In this document: positions 29,914 to 40,600 of the stretch, in pieces
How positions within the stretch are numbered: the stretch's first letter is position 1
Layout of the letters: each line of letters begins with the position of its first letter
NCBI GenBank assembly: GCA_030068145.1
Contig: JAPJBO010000904.1
Coordinates: 1-64,000, forward strand
Reading direction: 5' to 3'
From: Diplonema papillatum
Taxonomy: Eukaryota > Euglenozoa > Diplonemea > Diplonemida > Diplonemidae
DNA: 64,000 nt
Program-made: the position numbers and the translations under genes
The notes under the pieces: generated by a model
Seen by the model: only the letters and a program-made list of their open reading frames with translations
Databases searched by the model: none
What the model was told of the DNA's origin: nothing

Positions 29914-30181
29914 TATTTCCGTTTACGGTAATACATCTGTACTGACGGAACATTTCCGGAACAACGGTTGCACATGAAAGAGAGTTGAAGTATGGCTAAA
30001 GATAAAGTGGTGTCACCTGAGGGGGTACTCTCAGGGCCGCCCACGTGATAAGCCGTTAAGCATTGAGTTCTTTTAAGTACATGAACCACATGGATTAGCA
30101 TGCACTGGTTACCACCGTAAGCAGTGTGAACTTGAAATGCAGGTACCACAGGGGTAAGCTTGCATTTGTCATAGGCTAGGG

Positions 30182-33055
30182 TTATTTGAATGAGGACGAT
30201 CTCAAAGCGGGCGAGGACGGTGATAATAGGCTGGTGATATCCAGCTCCATTCTTCGTTTGTTGCGCTTTCGCGCCGGCTGTCCTGCCGAAGCAGTCGCTC
30301 GAGGGGGCGATCCTGACATGGATGAGGATGAAGTCGAGGTGGCAGGGCCCGTGCTGCTGCGGAAGATCTTCGTCCTACGGCCCAGCCCCGTCGCGAACGT
30401 TACCGTCTTCTCCATGTTCAGCGACATGCCGGTCAGCGCGCAGAACTCATCGACTAAGTCCGCGCCCCGTTGCAGATCTGCCTCGGAGTGCTTCGCCAAC
30501 AAATTCGCATCGTCTGCGTACGACTGCGTCGACACGCCTGGTGCCTCGACATTTACCGCCTTCATCAACACTGACAGCAGCGCGTTGATGAGGATGACCG
30601 AGATAGGGCACCCTTGCAGAATGCCGTTCGCCACCTGAAACTCCTTTCCGACCCCGAGGGGGAGCTTGAACCGCCTGACGAGGGTGTCGTAGATGGACTT
30701 CAGCGGTTTCAGAATCCGGGAGTGGAGCCCGAGGTCCTGCATGAGGCGGAGTGCGATTTCCCGCGGGACGCGGTCAAAGCACTTCGAGAAATCCAGAGAT
30801 AGCCCGCACAGTGGCTCGCCGCTCAGCAAGGCGCGTTCGATCTCGAGCGTCATTGTAAACAACGGGTCCTCTCCCCGGTGGCCAGGTCGGAAACCGTGTT
30901 GACCCTCCTCGACCCAACTCTCCTGCCACACCGCAACATCCTTCAGACGCCGGCAGGCCCAGAGGCGGTACACGCAGGATGTCACCGTTATCGGTCGCAT
31001 GTTGAGCGGTTGCCCGTCGTCGCCCTTCGGAATCATACTCACGAGAGCTGTTCGCATTGCCTGCGGCCAGATCCCCGTTCTCTCGACCAGGTTCAACAGC
31101 GTGGCCAGGGATTCAAGGTACAGGTCGGGGAGTGCCTTCAGCTCAGCCATCCTCCAGCCGTCGATCCCGCAAGCACCCTTGACGCCTTTCTTCGTTAGCA
31201 GCGCGCGTAGCTCTGTCCCCGTGATCTCGCCTACTTCCTGAGGGTGTCCATCGATGTAGCGCTGGTACCGGCCAGCAAAAGGTGTGTAGGGCGGCTCGGG
31301 ACCGTCCTTGTAGGCGCGGAAGACCGGATCCCATGCGTCCTGAAGCACTGCGTCCATTTCCTCTGCGTTTGCCGTGGTCCGCTCACCTTCCAGCGTGGTC
31401 GCTTCCTGCCTGTGTTGCCGTCGGCACCACGCTACGACACTCCGCCTGTTTTCGTCCGCTCGCTTTGTCGCTCCGGTGAAGTATTTTGCACGTCGAGCCT
31501 CCATGCTGGCCTTTCCGATCGCTCCGTTCCTCTCCCGGACTGCCTGCAACAGACTGCTGCACTCCTGGAGACTGGGCAATTCGTCCCATGCCGTCATCGG
31601 CTTTCCGCGTAGTGCTGCGCACTCACTCGCGAGCTTCCTACAGTTCTTCCAGCAGTTCTGCATCTGACTCGGCGTCGACTGTGGTCCCCCTCGGTTCGTA
31701 AGGTGCCGGTGTAGCTGCTCTAGGCGATGGATGGTGTTGCGCAGTCGGAGTTGAACACCCGAGGCTGCTCCTGTGCCGTCACTGGAACTTCTCGCTGTCG
31801 CCCTCGCACGCGTTGGTGCCAGCAGACGACCTCGTCCTGTGAAACGCCGACGTTCTGACGTCTGAACTTGGCACAAGTCCAGCAGGTGCCTTTCCGCCGT
31901 TGCAGACCATTCTCGCCACGCCTCGTCGACGTCGCTGTTCCCCACTGCCTGGGCAAACCTCGACTGCTCTAGGAGTTGACGTGCCCGCGCTGAGTCTTCT
32001 TCCACCGTGGCCAATTGCTGTTGGAGCGGTCTGACCTGAATCGGCCGCGGCAACCGGTACCGCCAAACCGTCTGGTCGAACGCCTCGAGATCGAAAGTGG
32101 CAGTCACGAGTCGGTGTCCAGGTACGTCCACGATCGTCGTAGTGCAGCTCGAGAACGCTTGCGCCGCGACCCGATTCATCATCAGGCGGTCGATGCGCGT
32201 GCCCGGGGTGCTACAGGTGGCGAAGGTGGCGTCGGGGGCCTGCCCTGTGCTGACTTCTTGTAGTCGCGCTGCGTCGGACCACCCGTTCCGCAGAGCCTTC
32301 CGGAGTGTCGGGGATCTCGCCTCGTCGGTGTTAAGATCCCCGGCGACTATGATTGGAACGTCGCCGAGGCTGTCCGCTGCGGCGAAGAGGACCCTCTCCA
32401 ACAATGCTTCCCTGTCGTCGACTACCGACCTGTCGTTTCCTGACGGGCAGTACAGGTTGATCACGTGCACGAACGTGCTGCCCGTTCCCGTGGCGACCGC
32501 CGTGTGCAGAAAGCGGGCATCAGTGTACGCACTGCCAATCATCTGGTGCAGCGCCGTGGGAGAGAACGCCGGCACGGGCTTCTGGACCAAGGTGCAAACT
32601 CCCCCGTTCCTCGCGCTCGTCTCGGACCTGACTCCGGACGATCGACAGCTCCTCCCCATCGGTTCACTCCCCCAGTGACACTTCCAGTCTTCGAGATGCA
32701 TCTCCGCTTCCGGCCTTCTCGTCTCTAGGAGTGTCACCTCCTGACAGCAGAGGACGTCGGTACACACCCCTTTCACTGCCGGGATGTACCGCAAGAGCGA
32801 GGACACGTTGAGTGTGGCGACGCTCCAGCATCGGGGGCCGGGATTCTCTTCGATGTCCCCTCCTAGCAGCAGGTGCTTTCGGCGTGCCTCCGCAACTGAT
32901 AACTTCGTCCGTCTGACCTGCTCCGGCGGGCTTCGACAGAAGGGCGTGGGTCGGCGGTGGTATCGTCCTCCGGATCGTCTGTGTCGGCTCGTCGTGCGCG
33001 TTGTCGGTCGGGAGAACTGGCGGACCTGCCGAGTACGGCAATAGGCCCAGGGCAT
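30182..33055 (-). CDS. Element II ORF2: 2A peptide, APE endonuclease, reverse transcriptase (957 codons)
   Basis: Open from 33055 to a TAA at 30182. Residues 61-74 hold a 2A motif, LLLGGDIEENPGP, so the endonuclease-RT would be released with an N-terminal Pro. Endonuclease, about 77-330: SVATLNVSSLLRY, CCQEVTLL, VINLYCPSGN, VAGDLNTDEA and GTRIDRL. RT, about 620-870: GIDGWRMAEL, TALVSMIPK, GFRPGH, SLDFSKCFDRV, NGILQGCPIS and YADD at 846-849. All catalytic Asp and Glu residues are present. The protein ends about 95 residues after YADD in a Ser/Arg-rich tail that may be a late frameshift, so thumb and knuckle regions could be lost. Unlike element I there is no AlkB domain before 2A; only about 105 nt separate it from ORF1. 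Confidence 0.88.
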   Translation of the reverse strand: MPWAYCRTRQVRQFSRPTTRTTSRHRRSGGRYHRRPTPFCRSPPEQVRRTKLSVAEARRKHLLLGGDIEENPGPRCWSVATLNVSSLLRYIPAVKGVCTDVLCCQEVTLLETRRPEAEMHLEDWKCHWGSEPMGRSCRSSGVRSETSARNGGVCTLVQKPVPAFSPTALHQMIGSAYTDARFLHTAVATGTGSTFVHVINLYCPSGNDRSVVDDREALLERVLFAAADSLGDVPIIVAGDLNTDEARSPTLRKALRNGWSDAARLQEVSTGQAPDATFATCSTPGTRIDRLMMNRVAAQAFSSCTTTIVDVPGHRLVTATFDLEAFDQTVWRYRLPRPIQVRPLQQQLATVEEDSARARQLLEQSRFAQAVGNSDVDEAWREWSATAERHLLDLCQVQTSERRRFTGRGRLLAPTRARATARSSSDGTGAASGVQLRLRNTIHRLEQLHRHLTNRGGPQSTPSQMQNCWKNCRKLASECAALRGKPMTAWDELPSLQECSSLLQAVRERNGAIGKASMEARRAKYFTGATKRADENRRSVVAWCRRQHRQEATTLEGERTTANAEEMDAVLQDAWDPVFRAYKDGPEPPYTPFAGRYQRYIDGHPQEVGEITGTELRALLTKKGVKGACGIDGWRMAELKALPDLYLESLATLLNLVERTGIWPQAMRTALVSMIPKGDDGQPLNMRPITVTSCVYRLWACRRLKDVAVWQESWVEEGQHGFRPGHRGEDPLFTMTLEIERALLSGEPLCGLSLDFSKCFDRVPREIALRLMQDLGLHSRILKPLKSIYDTLVRRFKLPLGVGKEFQVANGILQGCPISVILINALLSVLMKAVNVEAPGVSTQSYADDANLLAKHSEADLQRGADLVDEFCALTGMSLNMEKTVTFATGLGRRTKIFRSSTGPATSTSSSSMSGSPPRATASAGQPARKRNKRRMELDITSLLSPSSPALRSSSFK

Positions 33056-33160
33056 CGATTGTCGTGGTCGTACGAGGCTCGCCGACAGGGCGCGTTCGGG
33101 TTGATGGGAGGAGGCCTCTGCCGGTGCCGCCTTCGTCGTCTCACCGTGGTGGCGTCGTAG

Positions 33161-34544
33161 TCAGACCGCCTCGTCCTGCTTCGCCTTCTTCCTCGCCGCG
33201 AAGCAAGGGGCGCAGATCTTCGACTCGCATGCGCACGCCCTCATCATCGTTCCCTTCTGGCGGGTGGTGTCGCATACCGAGCATACAGTTTCGCTCTTGT
33301 TGCGCGCTGCTTCCTGCCATTCGTGGCAGTGCTCTTCTTTTACCGCTTCGTCGGCCTGTGGTTCTCCAGGTACGGTTACTCTGGGGACCTTCCCGTGCCA
33401 GATTTTGGCTTCCGCCCTTCTCTCGTCACCGTGGGCGAGCTCGCGGATGTGCAGTGGGTCCCGTCCGGCGCGCCTGAGCACCTCCGCTGGGGGCGGGCTT
33501 TGCGCCGTCACGACCATCCGCGTCCTCCCTTTCTTCGAGAACGTCTTCCGCGTCCTGCCGACCCAGCCCGCGCGCACGAGCGCCTGCACGATGTCTTCGG
33601 CGTGCTCGTTCCGGCCGCCCGTGACAAAGTACGCAACTCCTTCGTCCGGCAGCTCCGGAGCGAGCAGCATGCCTGCCGCCTCTCGCAACGCCTCGAGCTG
33701 CTCCCCTTCCGCGCTGTAACGTACACCCAATCGTGCTCTCGCCGGCACCAGACCGTGTGTCCCCGGTAAGGCTGTAAGAGCCAGGGCCTCTTCCAAGGTC
33801 GCGTCCTCTGCAAGCCAATGAGCTTTGTGGGCCTTCTACGAACCTCGGAGCCGACCAGAACAGCCCTTCGTGTCCGCTTGCCCCGAGGAGGCTGGCTGCG
33901 TGTGCTTGCGGCACCCGGACCATGCACGTGCTACGATCGGACATCCTAGCGTGGCGCCAACGGTGTCGCCTCTTGATGGTGACGGCTGCCCTCTTTGCCG
34001 ATCTTGCGCACAGCGTGTCGGTGGCCCCGGCCCCCTTCGTCTCACTCCGCAGAATCTCGACCTTCTCGTCTGTCAGTTCGCGATGGAGTGCCGTGAACAC
34101 GAGCACGCGTGTTGCCGAGGCGTCCCCATCCAGCGTCACCTGTCCTCCAGATGGCTTCGCCGTTTTGGCTCCGCGCAGTGTCACGTGCGCGTACTCCACT
34201 GACCCGTCTTCCCGGAACACTAGCTCGCGCGTCGAGTCTTCGGCTATGGATCGCGGGGTGACGATCACCAAACGTACCCCTTCCGTCTCCAGTTGCGTCA
34301 GCTCGTCGGCGTACTGGAGCACGCGCCTCCCTTCGCCAATCGTTGGTTCGATTACGCCTTCTGGCTTCGCCTTCTTCTCGGATTCGTCAAGGAGCAGCTT
34401 CGCATCGATCAGCGGTAGCTCCCAATCCTTCGCTCTGAGAGCAGGTTTTCCTCTGCTAACGGGCTTCTTCTCGCCATCGGGCTTCTTACCACAATCTGCA
34501 GTCGTCGTTCGCCGCGCTTCCTTCCCGGCGGTCGCGACGTTAAG
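33161..34544 (-). pseudogene. Element II ORF1 (frameshifted)
   Basis: Homologous to ORF1 of element I. RAKDWELPLIDAKLL corresponds to DAADWDAPVLPEP; VRVPQAHAASLLGASGHEGL to VRVPRAHADEILASSGRDGC. The frame shifts near 33850 (FWSAPRFVE to KAHWLAEDATLEEAL) and continues to a stop at 33161. The C-terminal finger is CSVCDTTRQKGTMMRACACE followed by CAPC, equivalent to that of element I. The poly-Gln segment and the Ala/Pro repeats are absent. Probably an RNA-binding protein when intact. Confidence 0.72.
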
Positions 34545-34607
34545 CAGCGGCTGCCGGCTTATCCCGTGACACCTTTTAGATGTACGTTATAGAAAGGGTA
34601 GCGTTGG

Positions 34608-35465
34608 CACTCTTTCAGGTTCGTTCCCTCGTAGCTCGCCGGGAACGGGCACTGGGTATGTTACCGTTTCAGGTTTGGATTTTGGGAGCATTGCCTCATG
34701 TGAATTCTGAGACCTATTTCTCCCACGAATGGTGAAACAGCTTTGGTGACCGCTGTTCCGCAGTGGATACATCGATATGTTTCCCGACTTGCGGATCGTG
34801 CTCGGTCATTTGAAGGGGCGCGGACAGTCGACGAGTGGTCTGGTTGAGACGAAGAAGCTCCTCGTTCGGCCGTGGATGTGGTACGATTGGTCGTGGTTGT
34901 GGTTGCGGATGCGGTTGAAGACGAGTCGGTGAGGTCGCTGTGCTGGCGCTGAGGTTCGGAGGAAGCCAACGAAAAATACACGCGAAGAACAAGAAATGTG
35001 AAAACGGGTTTTTGCGGTTTCGTGTTATTCTGCAGATGCTTTGAGCTATCTTTGTGTCTATGCTTTCAGTCGTCTTCTTAACCATGGTTAAGTGCGCAAA
35101 TGGTGTCAGCCGAAGCTGGTAAAGCTTCGGCGCCGCCCACGAAAAAATTGCCTTATCATTTTCATCACCTTTGGTCGGTTGATGCTGATCGTCCGTTGCT
35201 TCGTTTGCCAGTGCAAGCCCCAACTCCGGAGATGTTCTCGCCGCTGTGTTATGTGCACCTCGTTCTGTGTCGCGGGTTTCGCTCTTGAACTGGGGGGAAT
35301 CTTAGTTTAACGGTTAGGCAGAAGCTTTGCTGCGTGCATGCTTGCTGCTGGCATCAAACTATCTCTCATGGAAAGGCTAACAAAAGAAAAGAATCGTCTT
35401 CTTCTTCTTCTTTTTGGCACCGGGGTGAGTTGGACACTTGACGTAGTTTAACACAGTCGGCATAC
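34608..35465. other. Intron between exon C and element II; repeat fragments
   Basis: 35140-35265 (CCTTATCATTTTCATCACC, CCCAACTCCGGAGATGTTCT) occurs inverted at about 59790-59895. 35290-35370 is a copy of the CTTAGTTTAAYGKTTAGGCA family. No gene. Confidence 0.5.
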
Positions 35466-35603
35466 CTGGCTGTTGGGTCCGATGAAGCACACGAACGCGG
35501 CTGCTGAAAAAACGGCGTCCTTGATTTCGCGCAAGTTGTCCGATTGGGTCAGGGTTTCCATCCTCTGTGTGAAGAAATGCCGTTCGGTCCAGGTTTCCTC
35601 TCC
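35466..35603 (-). CDS. Giant protein, exon C (middle of TIR-1)
   Basis: A 138-nt exon, 46 codons, phase 0 at both ends. Acceptor CTTGCAAG|GGAGAGG, donor AACAGCCAG|GTATGCC. It encodes ETWTERHFFTQRMETL, NLREIKDAVFSAAAFVCFIG and PNSQ: helix B and strand C of a TIR-like domain. The following intron is about 10.1 kb and contains element II. Acceptor choice is the least certain point; other AGs upstream are in the wrong phase. Confidence 0.58.
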
Positions 35604-36249
35604 CTTGCAAGCTACTTCGTGCCGAAGGGTATTTTTGTCCACACCCCTCGATTTCAAGAATCCCGGAAAGCCAACGGATGTGCTGAATGGAAACAAGACT
35701 GTTGTCCCCTCTCAGCTATTCTGTATCTCCGAGAGGTTTTCAACAAAAAATACGCATATATTTTCCTGTGGTCGATTCTCCTGGGTATCACAATCCCGAG
35801 GGAATCTGCTAGGCTTGACGAACCTACGTACAGGGTGTCTGTTCTTCGGGGGGTCGTTGTTATTGGTGCTGGTTTTGAGGGATCGGGAAAAGTCCCGTGC
35901 CTTGCACCTAGTCAGGCGCCCAAGGGCACACTGGCTAGCCGATGAAGGTCTTCAGCAGGCCGACAAACAGGAAAACAGACCCAACCGACCCTGGATTTAT
36001 AGTACCCTTCCCCTCCTGGAAGCCTTAGCGCTCCAGGAGGACGGAAGGATCATTACCTCTCCTGTTGGTAATATGATGGTCAACCACGCATGAAATGAAA
36101 AATCAAAGACTGGCAAATGAAAGAGACTGGTATTCATAAGGCAAGAACGCTAATCACTAGAGTGTAGTCAATCACATTCTGAATCGGAGCAGCAGCACTC
36201 CGCTCTAGTGACATAGCTAACTAATCTGGCACGGATCGAGAACACACAC
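35604..36249. other. Intron between exons B and C; repeat fragment
   Basis: 36003-36090 matches the duplicated segment at 12530-12840 (CTCCAGGAGGACGGAAGGAT, GTTGGTAATATGATGGTCAA). Otherwise nothing recognised. Confidence 0.5.
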
Positions 36250-36573
36250 CTCGAGACTGATAGAGGACGATGCTTCGAGTGTGCGGACGAGGGAAGCCAC
36301 CACGAACTCGGAGAGCGGCCCTGCGAAGAGGACCTTCGGAGGCGACCGCAAGGTAGACGGCACGCCGGCGTCCCCGAGGGACTTTTTCCGGAACGACGCC
36401 CACTGTGTCCGGAGCCGCGGGCTCTGCGGCTGCGGCTGCTGCTGCTGCTGCAGCTGCGGGCTTTTGTGTGCGATGGACAGGCGCGCGAGGCTGAGGAGCT
36501 TCACTTTGCTGGTGGTGCCCCTATGCTTCTGGTCGTTGTCCAGCGCGGCTGTCTTCAAGACAAGGTTCGCAGC
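36250..36573 (-). CDS. Giant protein, exon B (linker and start of TIR-1)
   Basis: Acceptor AAACACAG|GCTGCGAAC, donor CTCGAG|GTGTGTG, 108 codons, phase 0 at both ends. A Lys/Gln-rich linker with a short Gln run leads to PPKVLFAGPLSEFVVASL and VRTLEAS, which matches strand A and helix A of a TIR domain. The layout, with the exon ending after TIR helix A, is the same as in exon D, so the two TIR units probably arose by duplication. Confidence 0.62.
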
Positions 36574-37002
36574 CTGTGTTTTTGTGCGGTTCGACGTTTT
36601 CTAGCGTTTCTCGAGGCTTAAAGGTTTTCGGTGTTTTACGGTTTCCAGTTGAACATCGAGGCTAGGAGTCGGTCGTGGAAGGGATGTAGACATATTTGCA
36701 CAACACTTTACTATAGCTAGCAAAGTTTGCGGCTAATGAGACCGACACAGATAGAGTAGTAGCATTCATGTGGCGGCTTCGGAGAACAGTGCCGGGTGGC
36801 ATTCTTCCTCCAGAACTTCACAGGCACGGAACCTCTCCAACGAGCACAAAACGCTCGCGTTGGGCACCAAGCAGAAAAGCCTGCTGTGGCCGTGGTGAAC
36901 CAAAGAAATGCAAAGCTTTGTTTCATTCTCATACTTGTTCTTTGTCGACAACATCTTGTGTCCAGGTGATGTAGATCTAAAGCCGTACTGGGATATTTTG
37001 CG
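36574..37002. other. Intron between exons A and B, nothing recognised
   Basis: A diverged copy of the GTCTCCGGTTGACC family lies at 36620-36665. No coding frame is supported. Confidence 0.5.
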
Positions 37003-37190
37003 TGCATGAGCCGCATGGAGTAGCTTGCACTGTCATACGTTTGCATGAGCCGCATTGCACTGTCATACGTTTACATGAGCCGCATGGAGTAGCTTGCACT
37101 GTCATACGTCTGCATGAGCCGCATGGAGTAGCTTGCACTGTCATACGTTTTATGCAGCGGCTGCCAAGGCCTGCCGTGACACCTAAAAGA
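37003..37190 (-). mobile_element. Short element II-family derivative with internal 40-bp tandem repeats
   Basis: On the minus strand it begins with GGTGTCACGGCAGG and GGCAGCCGCTGC, as element II does. It then has four copies (one 14 bp short) of a roughly 40-bp unit containing GCAAGCTACTCCATGCGGCT, the segment found once in the 3'UTR of its relatives. The usual CTCAATGCTTAAC end is missing. Confidence 0.6.
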
Positions 37191-37319
37191 TGCAACATAA
37201 GTATAGGGAAAAGTAGGGCAAAAAATCGCAGATTAATATTTTTTTTTTTTTTTGGCTTCACCCGGACTTTACCACCCTGGTCGAACTTCGCTTCGTGCCC
37301 GAACTTTTTCTTAGTACCA

Positions 37320-37450
37320 GCGCAGCCTGAGCGCTTAGCACCAGAACTTAGCAACGCCCGAACTTAGCATCACTCGAACTTAGCTTCACCAAACTTAGCA
37401 ACGCCCGGACTTAGCTTCGCCCGAACTTTACTGTTCCCCGAACTTTAACT
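37320..37450. repeat. Short imperfect tandem repeat
   Basis: About seven imperfect copies of a 15-19 bp unit of the type CCGAACTTAGCAACGC in the intron downstream of exon A. Confidence 0.6.
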
Positions 37451-37608
37451 GCTGCCTCCAGTCTCGCCAGGCGCCGGCCTTAGCCGAGCGCACGTACTTT
37501 AGACGGAAACACTGCCTCGCATGCATGTTTGATGCTATGAAGAAGGAGATGTTGCACAACATCAACTAGAAAATCGGGGGTATAAGGAGGGGAAAAGGCG
37601 AAACAGAC

Positions 37609-40600
37609 CTTCGTGTCCTCAAGGGAGAGGTTCAGGAGCGCGATCCACGCCTCGACGTCGTGGGTGGCCTCCGAGATTTTCCCGGCGAGCCGCGCGAAGA
37701 GGTCGCCCGCGTGCTTGTGCAGGTTGCCGGCCTCCCGCTTCGCCTTCTTCATCGCTTCGAGGACCTGCTGCTGCCGCTTGCTCTCCGCGTCCCAGGCGGT
37801 GTTCCGGGTCGCGGCGGTGTGCACTCCCGCTTTGCTGCCGCCGAAGAGCGGGTGGTGGAGGGTGTGCCACGGGCCGGGGTAGCGCAAGTCGTTCCGGACG
37901 ATGTTCGCGTCGGCCTGCCCTTGGGAGAGGTCGTTCGGGGTCAGCTTCGCCTGCGAGTCGACGGATATCGCGGAGGAGAACCCGACGGGCGAAGGGTAGT
38001 ACAGGTTGCACCCGCGCATCGACAGCTTGCACGGCGGCGCAAGCTGCGCGTGGCCAGACTGCGCGACAGACGGCGAGAACCCCACGAACACCCCGCACCG
38101 CCCGTTTTCGACCACGTTCACGTACTCCAGCAGCCCGGCGGCGCCGTCGATCAGCTCGACGCCTTTCCCGTCGTTGTCGAAGACGTCGCATTTCTCGAAC
38201 AGCACGCACGGCCCGACGGCACGCCGAGCGTCTGGCTGCTCGAGGGCGAATACACTCTTCCGCTTCGCGGGGCCCAGCCGCGGGGAAAACGCGGGCGACG
38301 CGTTTGGCTTCGCGTCTTTGCGGAACCGAGACGACGGCATCCCGCTTCCAGACGCTGGGGTGAAGAGGCTCGACCCGTCGACAGGTTGTGACGGGCGGAG
38401 ACGGGGCGATCCCGCGGAGGCAGAGCGCGGACTGCCTGGATCGTGCTGCCGGAGGGACTGCTTCCTCGTGAGAGCGGACCGAAAGCTGTGGTGCGAGCCC
38501 AGCCCAAGAGAGGGCTCGCCGGCGTCGCTGCGGCGGCGCAGCGCGGTCCCGGACGGCCGCCGCCGCCCGAGCTTCTGGTTCGATGCGCGGCGCCGCAGCT
38601 TGCCGACCGTCGCCTTCGGCGCCAGCGCCGCGGGTTCCGACCCATCGACGCTGCACGTCTCGTCGACTTCGCTCTGCCGCCGCGACGAGGCCTGCATGAT
38701 CCCCGGCGCGAACGACGCTCGCCTCGAGTACATCGAACTGCCCGCCGCTTTTTCACCCCCCCCGGCCTCCTCACCCGGCTTCCCTTCTCCGGCGTACCGC
38801 GGGGGTTTACCGGGGTCGTCGGGCTTGGGGTCCTCCTGGAACGCGACGAACGAGGAGTCCGCCGGTTCGTGGGCGGCGTGCTGGGTGGCGGGCGGTTGAA
38901 GGAACTCGGTGGAACTGGCGTTGCTCGCGGCGCGGGAGCGGCCGCCGGGGGTGATGGGCGACATCGGGACGTTCGAGTCGCGCGAGTTGACCCGCGCGCT
39001 CCGCGCGGCGGGCGACGAGGGGCCGGGGAACGTGGCGCCGCCGCCGTCATCGCCGCCGTCGACGGACAGCGAAAACGACGGCTTCCGCCGCCTCTCGTCG
39101 TCATCGTCGTCGGCGGCCGCGCTCACGTCGTCACTGCCGACCCGTGCCTTCCTCGCCGGGCTCTTCGACCCCCTCACCCGCTTTCCCTTCGGCTCCAGCG
39201 AGAGCAGCAGGGGACCCCCACCCTGCTCGCCGGCCTGCGACCGAGTGCCGCCGGACCCGGGCGACACGTCGCCCGATGGCGCCGGGGTGTGGGCCTTGAG
39301 CCGCTTCGCGGCCGTCGGGACAGGCGGCGAGCGCCGCCCCATCTGCAGCGGGCTGAGCACCGCCGCCGGCGGCGCCGCGCGGGCCTCGCTCTCGGCCGGG
39401 GACAGCACCGACGGCGGGCTGCCGACGCCGGAGGCGGCGTCGCCCGACAGCCTCTTCCGGCGGTGGACCCCCGCGCGGATCGGCAGGCGGGGCGCGCTCT
39501 CGGCGGGGGACAGCAGCGCCCTGCCGCTGTCCGGCGTAGGGTCACCCCCCGGGGGCTGCTTGCTCGCGGGGGACAGCCCGAGGCTGTCTTGCGACGCGTC
39601 GTCGCGGCGGGAGCGGCCGCCGGGGGACAGCGGCAGGAGGTGGGCCTTCTTGCCGCGGGGGTCCGGGCTTCGCGCGCGCCCAAGGCGCGCCTGCGACTTG
39701 CTCGCTGGGGAGAGCAGGAAGCTGGTGCTGGATCCCGCGCTGTCGTCGTCGTCGTCTTCGACCGACGGGGAGAACGACGTCCGTTTGGGGTCGTCCATCC
39801 CCCCGAAGCAGGACTGCTTCCGGGCTTTCCCCTTTCCCCCAGCCGGCGATTCGACCCCGCTTTCGTCGAGGAACTTCCCGAAGTCGATCCCGTTGGTGAA
39901 AAGGCTGCTTCTGGTGTCGGGTTTCGGGTTCTGCGGCGACTTAAACGACTTGTCCGGCTTGGAGAGGGCGAGGCCGCTGCCGTTGAGCTTCTTGGCCTTC
40001 GCGAGCGACGCGTTCGGGTTCGCGGACGCGGCGGAGTGCATCGACTGCCGCCGGGACCCCGCGACCTTGAGGAGCGTCGACGTCGTTTTGACGAAGGTGG
40101 ACAGCCGCTTGTTCTGCGCGCCGGCGGCGCCCAGCTCATGCGGCCGCGGCTGCTTCTTCGCCGGCGCGCTGACCGGCGACTGGTGACCGCCCAGGGTGCG
40201 CCTGGTGGAGTGCCGCCGGAAGCTGGCCTCACGCACCCGAACGCCCCTCGTCGCAGCCGCGTTGTGCTCGGAAGTGCTGGTCGGGCCAGCGCGGGGCGAC
40301 CCGGCGAGATTCGACATCATCGAACCTCTCCGGGAGTTCGCCTTCGCCTCCGCCAGCTCCGCCGCCTCTTCGGCGAGTCCGGCGCTGGTCGTGCCGCCGC
40401 ACAGTCGGACGCCGACTTCGGTGTTCTTGAACACCGCGGTGTGCATCACTTTCACGCCGCCCGCCGCGCGCACGCAGAACCCCACCTTTTGCCCCGAAAC
40501 GTGCCCTTCAAGGAACACCATGGTCTTCGCCGCCTCGCCCGGCGGCTTCCCGGGGCTCGCGGCGTCGAGCAGCGCGTAGCCGCTGCCGCCGCGGGTGGAG

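Larger units (their letters stand above)
30049..34607 (-). mobile_element. Non-LTR retrotransposon, element II (full 3' end, ORF2 intact)
   Basis: Minus-strand order: 5' segment from CCAACGCTAC (34607) with GGTGTCACGGG; ORF1 (to 33161, one frameshift, without the poly-Gln N-terminus); ORF2 (33055-30182) with 2A, endonuclease and RT; a short 3'UTR ending AAGAACTCAATGCTTAAC at about 30049. The same 5' and 3' ends, fused without ORFs, make up the short element at 5939-6135. It is inserted in the roughly 10-kb intron between exons C and D of the giant gene, in the same orientation. No poly(A) tail or clear target duplication is seen. Confidence 0.85.

Noticed and set aside
30049-30180. The CATTGAGTTCTTTT repeat as a target site of element II
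   Set aside because: At first it looked like a host repeat interrupted by element II. The same sequence follows the stop codons of three other related stubs, so it is better read as the element's 3'UTR.
34500-34607. HDV-like or hammerhead ribozyme at the 5' end of element II
   Set aside because: I could not draw the nested pairing of an HDV fold or find hammerhead core words. Left as a test, not a call.
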